Assembly (NCBI GenBank): GCA_001898415.1
Contig: MKTU01000062.1
Location: 1-36,055 of the forward strand
Direction: 5' to 3'
DNA: 36,055 nucleotides
DNA from: Rhodanobacter sp. 67-28
GTDB lineage: Bacteria > Pseudomonadota > Gammaproteobacteria > Xanthomonadales > Rhodanobacteraceae
A program made the position numbers and the translations under genes. Below the pieces are notes generated by a model. The model did not search any database. It worked only from the letters and a program-made list of their open reading frames with translations, and was not told the origin of the DNA. Positions 1 through 8,046 of this stretch are shown here, piece after piece; positions within the stretch are counted from its first letter, which is position 1; the number at the start of each line of letters is the position of its first letter.

Positions 1-2
1 GA

Positions 3-2159
3 TTCAACCTGACCAACGCGCAGGCGCTGGCGGTGAACGGCTCCGTCAACGGCGGCGCCAGCACCTCGCTGACGACCACCGCGGGCGACCTGGCGATCAA
101 CGGTCTGGTGAAGGGCGCCACCACCACGCTGGTCTCGGCGGGCGCGATCACCGAAGGCGCCGGCGGCAGCATCACGGCGAACCTGTTGACCGGTCATTCG
201 ATCGGAAACACCACACTCGATGGCAACAACCACATCAACATACTGGGCGGCTTCAGCGCAGACTTCAGCCTGACCAACGGTCAGACGCTGACCGTCGAAG
301 GCCCGCTCGATGGTGGCCCGGTCGTGGCGCTGACCACGACGGCCGGCGACCTGATCATCAATGGCACGGTGACCGGCGCCACCACCACGCTGACCTCGGC
401 CGGTGCGATCATCGAAGGCACCCATGGCGTCATCACCGCCGATAACTTGACCGGCAGCTCCGCTGGCAGCACCAGCCTGCTCGGCGCCAACCAGGTGGCA
501 GCCCTGGGCGCATTCGTCAGCGGTGGCGACTTCGCCTTCAACACCATCCGGACCTTGACGGTGAATGATGCACCGTCGGCCAATGGTGGTGCCGGCGACC
601 TTACGCTGACGGCCAGCGGGGCGAACTCGGACCTGATCCTGGCCAGCACCCTGACCGGCAACACGGTTACCTTGGGTGCAGGCCGCAATATCAACCAGAC
701 GGCTGGTGCGATCCATGCGAACACGTTGACTGGCAGTTCGGTCGGCAGTACCGCGCTCGGTGGCGCCAACCACATCGGCACGCTGGGCAACTTCACGGCG
801 GCGAACTTCGCGCTGACCAACGCGCAGGCGCTGGCGGTGACGGGCTCCGTGGACGGCGGCGCGAGTACTACGCTTAAGACCACCAGCGGCAATCTGGCGA
901 TCAACGGCACGGTGAAGGGCACGACCACGACGCTGGCCTCTGCTGGCGCAATCACCGAAGGCGCCGGCGGCAGCATTGTCGCCGGCATGTTGACCGGCAG
1001 CTCCGCCGGTGCCACCACGCTCAACGGCGCCAACCGCATCGGCACCCTGGGAGGCTTCACGGCCGCCAGCTTCGCCTTGACCAACGCACAGACATTGGCC
1101 GTCAGCGGCACGCTGGATGGCGGCGCCAGCACCTCGCTGAAGACCACCAGCGGCGATCTGGCGATCAATGGTCCGGTGAAGGGAACGGCCACCTCGCTCA
1201 CCTCGGCCGGCGCGATCAGCGAAGGCGCGGCGGGCGTCATCACGGCCGGCACCCTGACCGGCAGTTCGGTCGGCGCGACCACGCTCAACGGCGCCAACCA
1301 GATCGGCACGCTGGGCAGCTTCACGGCAGCCAATTTCGCCCTGACCAGTGCGCAGGCGCTCACTGTCGACGGTCCGCTGGATGGCGGCGCCAGCACTTCG
1401 CTGAAGACCACCAGCGGCGATCTGGCGATCAACGGTTCGGTGAAGGGAACGGCCACCTCGCTCACCTCGGCCGGCGCGATCAGCGAAGGCGCCAGCGGCA
1501 TCATCACGGCTGGCACGCTGAGCGGCAGCGCGGTGGGTCCGACCGTGCTGGGCAGCGCGAGTTCGCCCAACAAGAACATGGTCGACACGCTGGGCAACTT
1601 CACTTCGCTGGCCGGCTTCAGCATGACCAACGACAAGACGCTGACACTGGCGTCGGTGGCCGGCAGCGCCTTCACGGTGAACGCGGGCACCTCGCCGTTC
1701 TACCTGTCGGTGACCCATGGCGACCTGTTCCAGCTCGGCACGACACCGCTGTATGACGGCATAGGCGTATGGGGTTCCACCGGGCGCCTGGGTTCCAGCT
1801 CCCAGCCGATCTACGTGGTGGGCACGGGCCTGCAGAACATCGCCAACGTCGGCCTGCCGCCCGCTTACTTCTATGCGGTGGACAGCTCCGGCAACCTGCT
1901 GCCGCTGGGCGGTGGTTTCGCCATCAACGTGCCGACCGCCTCCGGTGCGGGCAGCGCGCAGAACGGCAACCACGGCGACTCCTACATCGACCCGAGCGTG
2001 ATCACCGCCAACTACCGCTCGTACGGCATCGTGCCTTCCGGCGTGCGCCTGCCGCCCGACCAGCAGAGCGGTTGCGATCCGGATCAGCCGGACCAGGCCG
2101 CCTGCCAGGACCCGGACGCACTGGGCATGGTCATGCCATGGCCGAAAGCGCCGCAGTGA
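3..2159 (+). CDS. Filamentous-haemagglutinin-like repetitive adhesin, 3' part (5' end outside window)
   Basis: The frame is open from base 3, so the gene begins upstream and only its last ~718 codons are seen. The protein is rich in Gly, Ala, Thr, Ser and Asn and consists of imperfect ~88-residue repeats carrying phrases such as LTNAQALAV, GDLAINGxVKG, TSAGAITEGA and LTGSSxGxTTL. This pattern is typical of the beta-helical stem of two-partner-secretion exoproteins (FHA/HMW1 family), which are exported through a TpsB outer-membrane pore. The last ~150 residues are not repetitive and contain two cysteines (GCDPDQPDQAAC) about 20 residues before the stop. HMW1-type adhesins keep a similar terminal Cys pair for retention on the cell surface. 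The last 22 bp overlap the next gene. The family is inferred from composition and repeats; the TPS secretion domain and the TpsB partner would lie outside the window. Confidence 0.8.
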   Translation, partial: FNLTNAQALAVNGSVNGGASTSLTTTAGDLAINGLVKGATTTLVSAGAITEGAGGSITANLLTGHSIGNTTLDGNNHINILGGFSADFSLTNGQTLTVEGPLDGGPVVALTTTAGDLIINGTVTGATTTLTSAGAIIEGTHGVITADNLTGSSAGSTSLLGANQVAALGAFVSGGDFAFNTIRTLTVNDAPSANGGAGDLTLTASGANSDLILASTLTGNTVTLGAGRNINQTAGAIHANTLTGSSVGSTALGGANHIGTLGNFTAANFALTNAQALAVTGSVDGGASTTLKTTSGNLAINGTVKGTTTTLASAGAITEGAGGSIVAGMLTGSSAGATTLNGANRIGTLGGFTAASFALTNAQTLAVSGTLDGGASTSLKTTSGDLAINGPVKGTATSLTSAGAISEGAAGVITAGTLTGSSVGATTLNGANQIGTLGSFTAANFALTSAQALTVDGPLDGGASTSLKTTSGDLAINGSVKGTATSLTSAGAISEGASGIITAGTLSGSAVGPTVLGSASSPNKNMVDTLGNFTSLAGFSMTNDKTLTLASVAGSAFTVNAGTSPFYLSVTHGDLFQLGTTPLYDGIGVWGSTGRLGSSSQPIYVVGTGLQNIANVGLPPAYFYAVDSSGNLLPLGGGFAINVPTASGAGSAQNGNHGDSYIDPSVITANYRSYGIVPSGVRLPPDQQSGCDPDQPDQAACQDPDALGMVMPWPKAPQ
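9..1622 (+). repeat. Tandem ~264-bp coding repeats in the adhesin
   Basis: Units begin near 9, 270, about 540 (divergent), 813, 1077 and 1341, and a degenerate one begins at 1623. Spacing is 261-273 bp. The units at 1077 and 1341 are almost identical over more than 100 bp (compare 1130-1250 with 1394-1514), which makes slippage or recombination between them likely. Confidence 0.85.
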
Positions 2160-3283
2160 CCGGCATCGGCAAACTCGGCGCAGGCATCGCGGTGGCGATG
2201 CTTGCGCTGGGCCTGACCGGCCCCGCCGCGGGCCAGGCAGCGCCGCAGATCGCGCCGCGGCTGACCGGGGAACTGATCATCACGCAGCTGGACACGGCGC
2301 AACACGACCTCGCCGCACGTGCGACCGGGTCGCCTGGCTCCAGTCTCGCGGCAACCAGCCAGAAGCTGGCCGACCTGGGCCGGGACTTGCGCAAGGCGCT
2401 GGGCAAGGATCTGGCCAAGCCGATCGACATGCTGGGCAACGAAGAGAAGGCGCAGGCCTACCGCGCCGAAGCCGCCGTGCAGCGCACGCAGGCGTTCCTG
2501 GAGGCCAGCAAGGGCTGCCTGGGCCAGGATGTCGCCGCGATGGCGGCTGCACTGGCCCGCACCGTGGCGTTGAAGGCGGCTGCCTCCGGCGGGTCGAAAT
2601 TGCCGCCGGTGATCAATGGCGTGGAGACGCTGGATCGACGCCCACTGTTCGTCCTGCATGGCGACGGCGCCGGGGCAGCGTTCGCACTGACCGGGGAAAA
2701 CCTGCTTGACGCACAGTGCGCCAGCCCGGTGGTCAGCGCGACCGACGCACAGGGCAAGCCGCAGGCGGTGCAGCCGGTGGTGACCGGCGTGTTGCCCAAT
2801 CGCATCGAATTGAAATTGCCTGCCGGTGCGCTGCCATCGGGCAGCTACGTGCTCAACGTGGTGGCGCAGCGCAAGGTGTTCCTGATGGGCTGCACGGCGC
2901 AGCCGCCCACCTCGGCCGTGCTGGAGGTGGCGCCCGCGCCGAAGGTCTCGGTGAGCTACGCGCTGACCCAGACCTGCCCGGCGCCCGGCGGCGGACAGGG
3001 TCGCGCCATGCCGGCGGTCACCGGCAGCATGCCCGAGGGTGTAGGGCGGGGCACGGTGGCCAAGTACGTGACGGTCGACGGTTGCGCCGATCCGCTCAGC
3101 TACGCGATCAGTGCGACGGTGACGTTCGGCGACGGACACGGCAGCACGGTGGGGCCGATCAGCCAGATCGCCTCGGCCGGCATCACGGCCGGGCTTCCGG
3201 GCGGCTTGTCGCTGAGCTGGGACCCTTCGGTGCACCAGCTCGTGGTTCGCCCCGCAGCCAGCAGTTGCAAGGGCGTTTACTGA
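2138..3283 (+). CDS. Secreted protein of unknown function, downstream of the adhesin
   Basis: The 381-residue protein starts at ATG 2138, inside the adhesin gene, and overlaps it by 22 bp. This suggests translational coupling and a shared job. Residues ~11-34 form a signal peptide (hydrophobic GIAVAMLALGLTG, then AAGQA). The next ~130 residues are Ala/Lys/Gln-rich and probably helical. The second half, from about residue 160, is beta-rich with several cysteines (TCPAP, GCADP, SSCKGVY at the C-terminus), as in extracellular domains with disulfides. A longer reading of this frame begins at 1769 but is only a shadow of the adhesin. I do not recognise a family. A role as adhesin partner or surface accessory is inferred from the overlap alone. 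Confidence 0.75.
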   Translation: MAESAAVTGIGKLGAGIAVAMLALGLTGPAAGQAAPQIAPRLTGELIITQLDTAQHDLAARATGSPGSSLAATSQKLADLGRDLRKALGKDLAKPIDMLGNEEKAQAYRAEAAVQRTQAFLEASKGCLGQDVAAMAAALARTVALKAAASGGSKLPPVINGVETLDRRPLFVLHGDGAGAAFALTGENLLDAQCASPVVSATDAQGKPQAVQPVVTGVLPNRIELKLPAGALPSGSYVLNVVAQRKVFLMGCTAQPPTSAVLEVAPAPKVSVSYALTQTCPAPGGGQGRAMPAVTGSMPEGVGRGTVAKYVTVDGCADPLSYAISATVTFGDGHGSTVGPISQIASAGITAGLPGGLSLSWDPSVHQLVVRPAASSCKGVY

Positions 3284-3294
3284 CGAGGTGCCGC

Positions 3295-3323
3295 GCCCGC
3301 CGGACTTGTTCCCGGCGGCGGGC
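3295..3323. terminator. GC-rich hairpin between convergent genes
   Basis: GCCCGCCG at 3295-3302 pairs with CGGCGGGC at 3316-3323, with a 13-base loop. It lies between the secreted-protein gene (+) and tssA (-), and its last base is the first base of the tssA stop codon. There is no clear T tract, so its use as a two-way terminator is only plausible. Confidence 0.4.
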
Positions 3324-4357
3324 TATTCGTCTTCCGGCGTACCCGACACCACGCGCAGCTCGGAAATGCCGCCCGGCGCGAGATCCCTGAGCAGGTCCAT
3401 GAAATCCATGCCGACCAGCCGCTGTGCGCGCCGCAACAGCAGCGGTACCGGGCTGGAGGGTTCGCAGCGCATGTAGTAGTCGCAGATCTCGTCGAGCCGG
3501 CGCATCACGTCCTGCGGCCCGGCGATCGGACCCGAGGCCCGCGCCGCGTTCGGTGCACCACCCTCCGCGCCACCTTCGCCAGCCCCTTCGCCTTGCACTT
3601 CGGCCGGCAGTCGACGCGCCAGCTGCGGGTCGAGGAATTTCTTCAGCTCGTAGATGTCGCTGAGCAGGTTCTTGAAGTCCGGACCCATCGTGCCGACGTG
3701 GTCGTTGAACAGGGCGTCGATGGCCTTGGCATGCTCCAGTGACTCGCTGATCGCGGCGGTGGTCTGGACCAGCTCCTCCTCCGCGCAATCCATGCAGCAC
3801 GCTTCCATCTCGGTGATGCTCGGCTCGGGGCCGTCGCCGGGCGTGGTGACCTTCAGCGTGCCGTTGGCGATGCGCAGGTCGCGCAGGCTGAAACGGCCCA
3901 TGCGCGGCGACTGCACGAACGGCGTGGTGCGGAAATAACCGAGCACACCCTGCAGGTCGTTCAGCGGCACCACCGCGTTGACGCGCATGGTCGGGTCGTT
4001 GTTGTCCTCCGCGTCCAGCTGCGGATGCACGGTGTCCCAGAATTGTTCCAGCAGGCCGCGGATCAGCCCCAGCCCGGCGCTCCAGCCGGGCATGCCGGAG
4101 CTGCGCATCCAGGCCGTGGTCAGGTGCACCGCCGGGCGCAAATCCTTGGAGCGTTGCAGGATCGCCTCGGACAGCTCGACGACTTTCTCCCAGTCCGGCT
4201 CCTCGGCAGCCTTGACCGCATCGCCCACGGCGCGCTCGGCCTTGGGCGCGGCGGCGCGCTCCAGGGCGAGAAACTCCGGGTCGTACTCGAGATCCGGTCC
4301 GGCCGGCGATTCGTCGGATACCGGGGCCAGCAACGGCTCCAGATTGTATCGCGCCAT
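3323..4357 (-). CDS. tssA: Type VI secretion protein TssA (ImpA N-terminal domain)
   Basis: The product has 344 residues, the size usual for TssA1-type proteins. The N-terminal ImpA_N domain (~residues 5-130) has the family features LLxPVSxESPAGPDLEYDPEF, WMRSSGMPGWSAGLGL and DNNDPTMRVNAV. The acidic or helical C-terminal part ends in a typical TssA C-terminal domain. TssA organises baseplate and sheath assembly of the type VI secretion machine on the cytoplasmic side. ATG 4357 was chosen because GGGGGGAG stands just upstream; the frame extends to 4450 but without a ribosome site. No other T6SS gene is in the window, and the neighbours are an FMN reductase (same strand, upstream) and a convergent secreted protein. 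It is therefore either the edge of a scattered T6SS or an orphan tssA. Confidence 0.9.
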   Translation of the reverse strand: MARYNLEPLLAPVSDESPAGPDLEYDPEFLALERAAAPKAERAVGDAVKAAEEPDWEKVVELSEAILQRSKDLRPAVHLTTAWMRSSGMPGWSAGLGLIRGLLEQFWDTVHPQLDAEDNNDPTMRVNAVVPLNDLQGVLGYFRTTPFVQSPRMGRFSLRDLRIANGTLKVTTPGDGPEPSITEMEACCMDCAEEELVQTTAAISESLEHAKAIDALFNDHVGTMGPDFKNLLSDIYELKKFLDPQLARRLPAEVQGEGAGEGGAEGGAPNAARASGPIAGPQDVMRRLDEICDYYMRCEPSSPVPLLLRRAQRLVGMDFMDLLRDLAPGGISELRVVSGTPEDE

Positions 4358-4446
4358 GGATCTCCCCCCGTGGTCGAATGGTCCCCCATTATCGCCCATC
4401 GGCGGCGCAAAACCAGTCGCAGGCGTGGTGGCCGGCGACGCCGGGA

Positions 4447-5001
4447 TCAACGTGCAAAGCGGCGAATCCAGGCCACGTAATCATCGACGAAACCTTGCAG
4501 GAACTTGCGCGTGGAGTCGTTGGCGATGCTGCCGTCATCGGCGATCAAGTCCTCCTTGAAGTGGATGAATACCTCCGGCTGGGCCAGCGTGGGCACGTCC
4601 AGATAGGCCAGCACGTTGCGCAGGTGCTGCTGCGCCATCGCGGTGCCGGTCGAGCCGATCGAGGTGCCGATCACCGCCGCCGGTTTGCCGGCGAACGAGT
4701 TGGTGCCCCAGGGGCGCGAGGCGATGTCGATCGCGTTCTTCAGCACGCCCGGGATCGAGCGGTTGTACTCGGGCGTGACGAACAGCAGCCCGTCCGCCCC
4801 TTCGATATCCTTCTTCAGCCGCGTGGCGGTGGCCGGGTAGGCGGCGTCGAAATCCTGCGAGTACAGCGGCAGGTCGTTGATCTGGATGTGGCGGAACGCA
4901 AGGTCGCCCGGTGCCAGTTTCTCCACTGCGCGGGCCAGTCGACGGTTGAACGAATCTGCACGCAGGCTGCCTACCAGCACGGCAATCTTGATCTGGCTCA
5001 T
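4447..5001 (-). CDS. NADPH-dependent FMN reductase (ChrR/YieF-like)
   Basis: This is a 184-residue flavodoxin-fold protein. The FMN phosphate loop is [13 protein letters not shown] (residues ~11-23) and the second signature is [18 protein letters not shown] (residues ~77-94). Both are typical of the NADPH-dependent FMN reductase / quinone reductase family, which reduces quinones, chromate or azo compounds and protects against redox cycling. The start at 5001 follows GAGGA at good spacing; the frame extends to 5088 without support. It is transcribed away from dapD and upstream of tssA with an 89-base gap, so the two minus-strand genes might share a promoter. The physiological substrate cannot be read from the sequence. 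Confidence 0.9.
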   Translation of the reverse strand: MSQIKIAVLVGSLRADSFNRRLARAVEKLAPGDLAFRHIQINDLPLYSQDFDAAYPATATRLKKDIEGADGLLFVTPEYNRSIPGVLKNAIDIASRPWGTNSFAGKPAAVIGTSIGSTGTAMAQQHLRNVLAYLDVPTLAQPEVFIHFKEDLIADDGSIANDSTRKFLQGFVDDYVAWIRRFAR

Positions 5002-5158
5002 GTTCGGCTCCTCGTGGGGATGTGGAAGAATGGACGTCCGGCCAATGTACTGCGCCGTCGGGTTAAAAGCGCATGAACCCGACCGCACCCGCGCTGGCAG
5101 CCTGTACTCTTTGCCGTTCGCCGCAGCGGCCGCCTTTCATCGACCGAATCGAATCGCC

Positions 5159-5986
5159 ATGCAATCCATCGAAACCCTGATCGACGACGCCTTCGAGCGT
5201 CGCCACGCACTCACCCCATCCGAGATCGAAAGCCATCTGCGGCCGGCCGTGGGGCAGGTGCTCGACCTGCTCGAATCCGGCGAGCGCCGCGTCGCCGAGC
5301 CGGACGGCCACGGCGGCTGGACGGTGAACCAGTGGCTCAAGAAGGCCGTGCTGCTGTACTTCCGCATCAACGACAACCGCGTGGTCGACGGCGGCCCGGC
5401 GCAGGCGTTCGACAAGGTGCCGCTGCGCTTCGCCCACGGCAATGACGCCGAACTGCAGCAGCTCGGTGCGCGCGTGGTGCCCGGCGCGCTGGTGCGCCGC
5501 GGCGCGCACATCGCGAAGGACGCGGTGCTGATGCCCAGCTACGTCAACATCGGCGCCTGCGTCGGCGCCGGCACCATGGTCGACACCTGGGCCACGGTGG
5601 GTTCCTGCGCGCAGATCGGCGCGGGCGTGCACCTGTCCGGCGGCGTCGGCATCGGCGGCGTGCTGGAGCCGTTGCAGGCCAACCCCACCATCATCGAGGA
5701 CGGCTGCTTCATCGGCGCGCGCTCCGAGGTGGTCGAGGGCGTGGTGGTGGAGAAGGGCAGCGTGATCGGCATGGGGGTTTTCCTGGGCCAGTCCACCCGC
5801 ATCTACAACCGCGCGACCGGCGAGGTGAGCTACGGCCGCGTACCGGCCGGCAGCGTGGTGGTGGCCGGCAGCCTGCCGGCGAAAGACGGCTCGCACAGCC
5901 TGTACGCCGCCATCATCGTCAAGCAGGTGGATGAAAAAACCCGCAGCAAGACCAGCATCAACGACCTCCTGCGAGCTGCCACATAG
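5159..5986 (+). CDS. dapD: 2,3,4,5-tetrahydropyridine-2,6-dicarboxylate N-succinyltransferase
   Basis: DapD (275 residues; the family is usually ~274) transfers succinyl from succinyl-CoA to tetrahydrodipicolinate in the succinylase branch of diaminopimelate/lysine synthesis. The N-terminal helical domain (to ~105) contains the family stretch [19 protein letters not shown]. From ~115 a left-handed beta-helix of hexapeptide repeats follows ([38 protein letters not shown]). The start MQSIETLID at 5159 matches the family; earlier in-frame starts have no support. dapE follows at 8047 with three genes in between, a spacing that keeps the pathway genes together. The stop codon lies in the left arm of a REP-like inverted repeat. 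Confidence 0.97.
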   Translation: MQSIETLIDDAFERRHALTPSEIESHLRPAVGQVLDLLESGERRVAEPDGHGGWTVNQWLKKAVLLYFRINDNRVVDGGPAQAFDKVPLRFAHGNDAELQQLGARVVPGALVRRGAHIAKDAVLMPSYVNIGACVGAGTMVDTWATVGSCAQIGAGVHLSGGVGIGGVLEPLQANPTIIEDGCFIGARSEVVEGVVVEKGSVIGMGVFLGQSTRIYNRATGEVSYGRVPAGSVVVAGSLPAKDGSHSLYAAIIVKQVDEKTRSKTSINDLLRAAT

Positions 5987-6070
5987 GAGCCCGCTCGCGG
6001 TCGATGCCCTGGCGGGCATCGGGATTCGGGATTCGCAGAAGCAAGAGCATCGCCCGCGAGCGGGCTCCTA
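5984..6070. repeat. REP-like inverted repeat overlapping the dapD stop
   Basis: Left arm 5984-6007 (TAGGAGCCCGCTCGCGGTCG...) and right arm 6047-6070 are inverted copies of each other, 23 of 24 bases matching, separated by 39 bases. The TAG that ends dapD is the first triplet of the left arm. Such GTAGGAGCCCGCTCGCGGGCGA-type palindromes are common extragenic REP elements in Xanthomonadales and Pseudomonas. The spacer also has GGGATTC twice in tandem. Confidence 0.8.
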
Positions 6071-6087
6071 CAGGAAGGAAGATCGGG

Positions 6088-6441
6088 ATGACGACTGTTT
6101 ATGGATTGCCCACTTGCGACACCTGCCGCAAGGCGCGCAACTGGCTGGTCCGCTTCGAGGTGCCGCATGATTTCGTCGACTACCGCGCCAACCCGCTGCC
6201 GGCGTCGACGCTGAAGGACTGGGCGGCGCAGCTCGGCGGCTGGGAGAAGCTGGTCAACAAGTCCTCCACCACGTGGCGCAACCTGCTGCCGCAACGCAAG
6301 AACCCCGGCAGCGACCCGGAGTGGACACTGCTGCTGAAGGAATATCCCGCGCTGATCCGCCGTCCGGTGGTGGTGCGGGACGACGGCACGGTGAGCGTGG
6401 GCTTCACCGACAACGGCTTCAAGAAGCTGTTCGGGCGCTGA
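6088..6441 (+). CDS. ArsC/Spx-family reductase (YffB-like)
   Basis: A 117-residue thioredoxin-fold protein beginning MTTVYGLPTCDTCRKARNWL. The CxxC pair at residues 10 and 13 is where ArsC-family proteins carry their redox cysteine. The rest (DYRANPLPASTLKDW, NKSSTTWRNL, IRRPVVVRDDGTVSVGF) follows the YffB/Spx pattern. In many gammaproteobacteria this gene stands directly before dapE, as yffB does in E. coli, so the context agrees. AAGGAAG lies upstream of the ATG at 6088. The true substrate is unknown; arsenate reduction should not be assumed, since the YffB subgroup is thought to act on glutathione-linked thiols. Confidence 0.9.
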   Translation: MTTVYGLPTCDTCRKARNWLVRFEVPHDFVDYRANPLPASTLKDWAAQLGGWEKLVNKSSTTWRNLLPQRKNPGSDPEWTLLLKEYPALIRRPVVVRDDGTVSVGFTDNGFKKLFGR

Positions 6442-6442
6442 C

Positions 6443-6940
6443 GTGTCGATGCGGCTTTCCAAGATCGGGTTGGTGGCGACGATCGCACTGTGGCTGGCGC
6501 TGGTCGCGTTCGGCAACCTCACCGACTACGGCAGCAACCTGGTCTTCGTGCAGCATGTGCTGGCGATGGATTCGATCTTCCCCGACGCCGCCATCCACTA
6601 CCGCGCGATCCATGCACCGCTGCTGCAGCATGCCGCCTACGTTCTGATCATCGCCGCCGAAGCACTGGCCGCCGTCCTGTGCGGCGCAGGCGCCTGGCGC
6701 ATGTGGCGCGCGCGCCGTGCGCCTGCGACGGCGTTCCGGTGCGCCGGTCAGCTCGCCGTGGCCGGCCTGGGCGTCGGCGTGCTGTTGTGGCTGGGCGGCT
6801 TCATGGCGATCGGCGGCGAATGGTTCGGCATGTGGATGTCCACGCAGTGGAACGGGCTGGGCAGCGCATTCCGCTTCGTCGTCGTGTTGCTGCTGGCGCT
6901 GGTCTGGCTCGGCCAGCGCGACGACGAGCTCGGTGATTGA
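6443..6940 (+). CDS. DUF2165-family small membrane protein
   Basis: The 165-residue protein has four hydrophobic segments at about residues 8-24, 66-84, 102-124 and 140-157, and the family-like phrases FGNLTDYGSNLVFVQHVLAMD and WNGLGSAFRF. It is an inner-membrane protein of the DUF2165 family, function unknown. The GTG start at 6443 is one base after the preceding stop; ATG 6449 is an equally possible start. It is embedded in the dapD-dapE operon. Confidence 0.85.
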   Translation: MSMRLSKIGLVATIALWLALVAFGNLTDYGSNLVFVQHVLAMDSIFPDAAIHYRAIHAPLLQHAAYVLIIAAEALAAVLCGAGAWRMWRARRAPATAFRCAGQLAVAGLGVGVLLWLGGFMAIGGEWFGMWMSTQWNGLGSAFRFVVVLLLALVWLGQRDDELGD

Positions 6941-6942
6941 CG

Positions 6943-8004
6943 ATGACCCACGGCCGCACCCGCCGCTTCCGCAACAACCTGCGCATCGAGCGCGACAACG
7001 CCGCGCTGTACGCGCGGCTGGCCGAGCTGGCCGACGACCCGCAACTTCAGCACGCCTACCGGCGCATCGCCGCGGGCGAGCGCGGCAATGCGCAATTCTG
7101 GGAGGCGCGCCTGCGCGAACTGGGCGAGGCCGTGCCGCGGCAGCGGATCGGCCTGCGCGTGCGCGCGCTCAGCTGGTTTGCGCGACGCTTTGGCACCGAG
7201 TTCGTGATGCCGACCGTGGTGCGGTTGGCGCACGCGGATCATGAGGCCACGCCGGTCGACCGCAGCGGCCACCGCGACCACTTTCCGTTGCCGCGTCCGG
7301 CCGGTCCGCACGGGTTGCGCCATCGCGCGCAGAGCGGCAACACCTTGCGCGCCGCCGTGCTCGGCGCCAACGACGGGCTGGTGTCCAACGTCAGCCTGGT
7401 GATGGGCATGGCCGGCGCCGCCACCGGCGATCGCGCCGTGCTGCTGGCCGGCCTGGCCGGCCTGGTCGCAGGCGCGTGCTCGATGGCCCTGGGCGAGTGG
7501 CTGTCGGTCAACAGCTCGCGCGAGTTCTACCAGGCGCAGATCACCGAGCGCGCCGAACGCCTGGCGGTGGCCCCGGAAGATGGCCGCGAACACATCGCCG
7601 GCATCTATCGCGACAAGGGGCTGGAACCGGCGGCGGCCGAGCACCTCGCCGAACACGTGACCGAAACGCCGCGCGCGGCGCTGGACATGCTGGTGCGCGA
7701 GGATCTCGGCGTCGACCCGGCCGAGCTGGGCGGCTCGGCCTACGGCGCGGCGATCTCCTCGTTCTGCCTGTTCGCCTGCGGCGCGCTGTTTCCGGTGGCG
7801 CCGTATTTCTTTCTGGGCGGACAAGCGGCATTGCTGGCCAGCGTGGCTTCCACTGCTGGCGGATTGGCGCTGATCGGCATCGGCACCTCGCTGTTCACCG
7901 GGCGCAGCATGCTGTTCTCGATCGCCCGGCAATTCGTCATCACCAGTGTCGCGGCCGCGATCACTTTTGGCGTGGGGCATTTGCTGGGCGTGGTGCTGAG
8001 CTAG
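6943..8004 (+). CDS. Ferritin-like / VIT1 (CCC1) fusion, probable iron or manganese exporter (MbfA-like)
   Basis: The 353-residue product has two parts. Residues ~5-95 form a helical ferritin-like (rubrerythrin-type) domain with regularly placed acidic and His residues (RIERDNAALYARLAE, AAGERGNAQFWEARL). Residues ~125-353 form a VIT1/CCC1 domain beginning LRAAVLGANDGLVSNVSLVM, with about five membrane segments and a cytoplasmic loop (QAQITERAERL... HVTETPRAALDMLVREDLG) that binds metal in this family. This architecture is that of membrane-bound ferritin/VIT1 proteins such as MbfA, which export iron and protect from peroxide stress. ATG 6943 lies two bases after the preceding stop. It is co-transcribed with dap genes without an obvious link. 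Confidence 0.88.
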   Translation: MTHGRTRRFRNNLRIERDNAALYARLAELADDPQLQHAYRRIAAGERGNAQFWEARLRELGEAVPRQRIGLRVRALSWFARRFGTEFVMPTVVRLAHADHEATPVDRSGHRDHFPLPRPAGPHGLRHRAQSGNTLRAAVLGANDGLVSNVSLVMGMAGAATGDRAVLLAGLAGLVAGACSMALGEWLSVNSSREFYQAQITERAERLAVAPEDGREHIAGIYRDKGLEPAAAEHLAEHVTETPRAALDMLVREDLGVDPAELGGSAYGAAISSFCLFACGALFPVAPYFFLGGQAALLASVASTAGGLALIGIGTSLFTGRSMLFSIARQFVITSVAAAITFGVGHLLGVVLS

Positions 8005-8046
8005 CTTGGTATGCTGCGGCATCCCCCGGCACTGCGCAGGAACCCC

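Noticed and set aside
9..1622. Repeats read as a CRISPR array
   Set aside because: The ~264-bp units are coding, in frame and have no spacers.
281..1690. 469-codon open frame on the minus strand in the adhesin repeats
   Set aside because: It mirrors the repeats of the sense frame; composition (Pro/Val/Ala) follows from the complement of Gly/Thr/Ala codons. No ribosome site or family.
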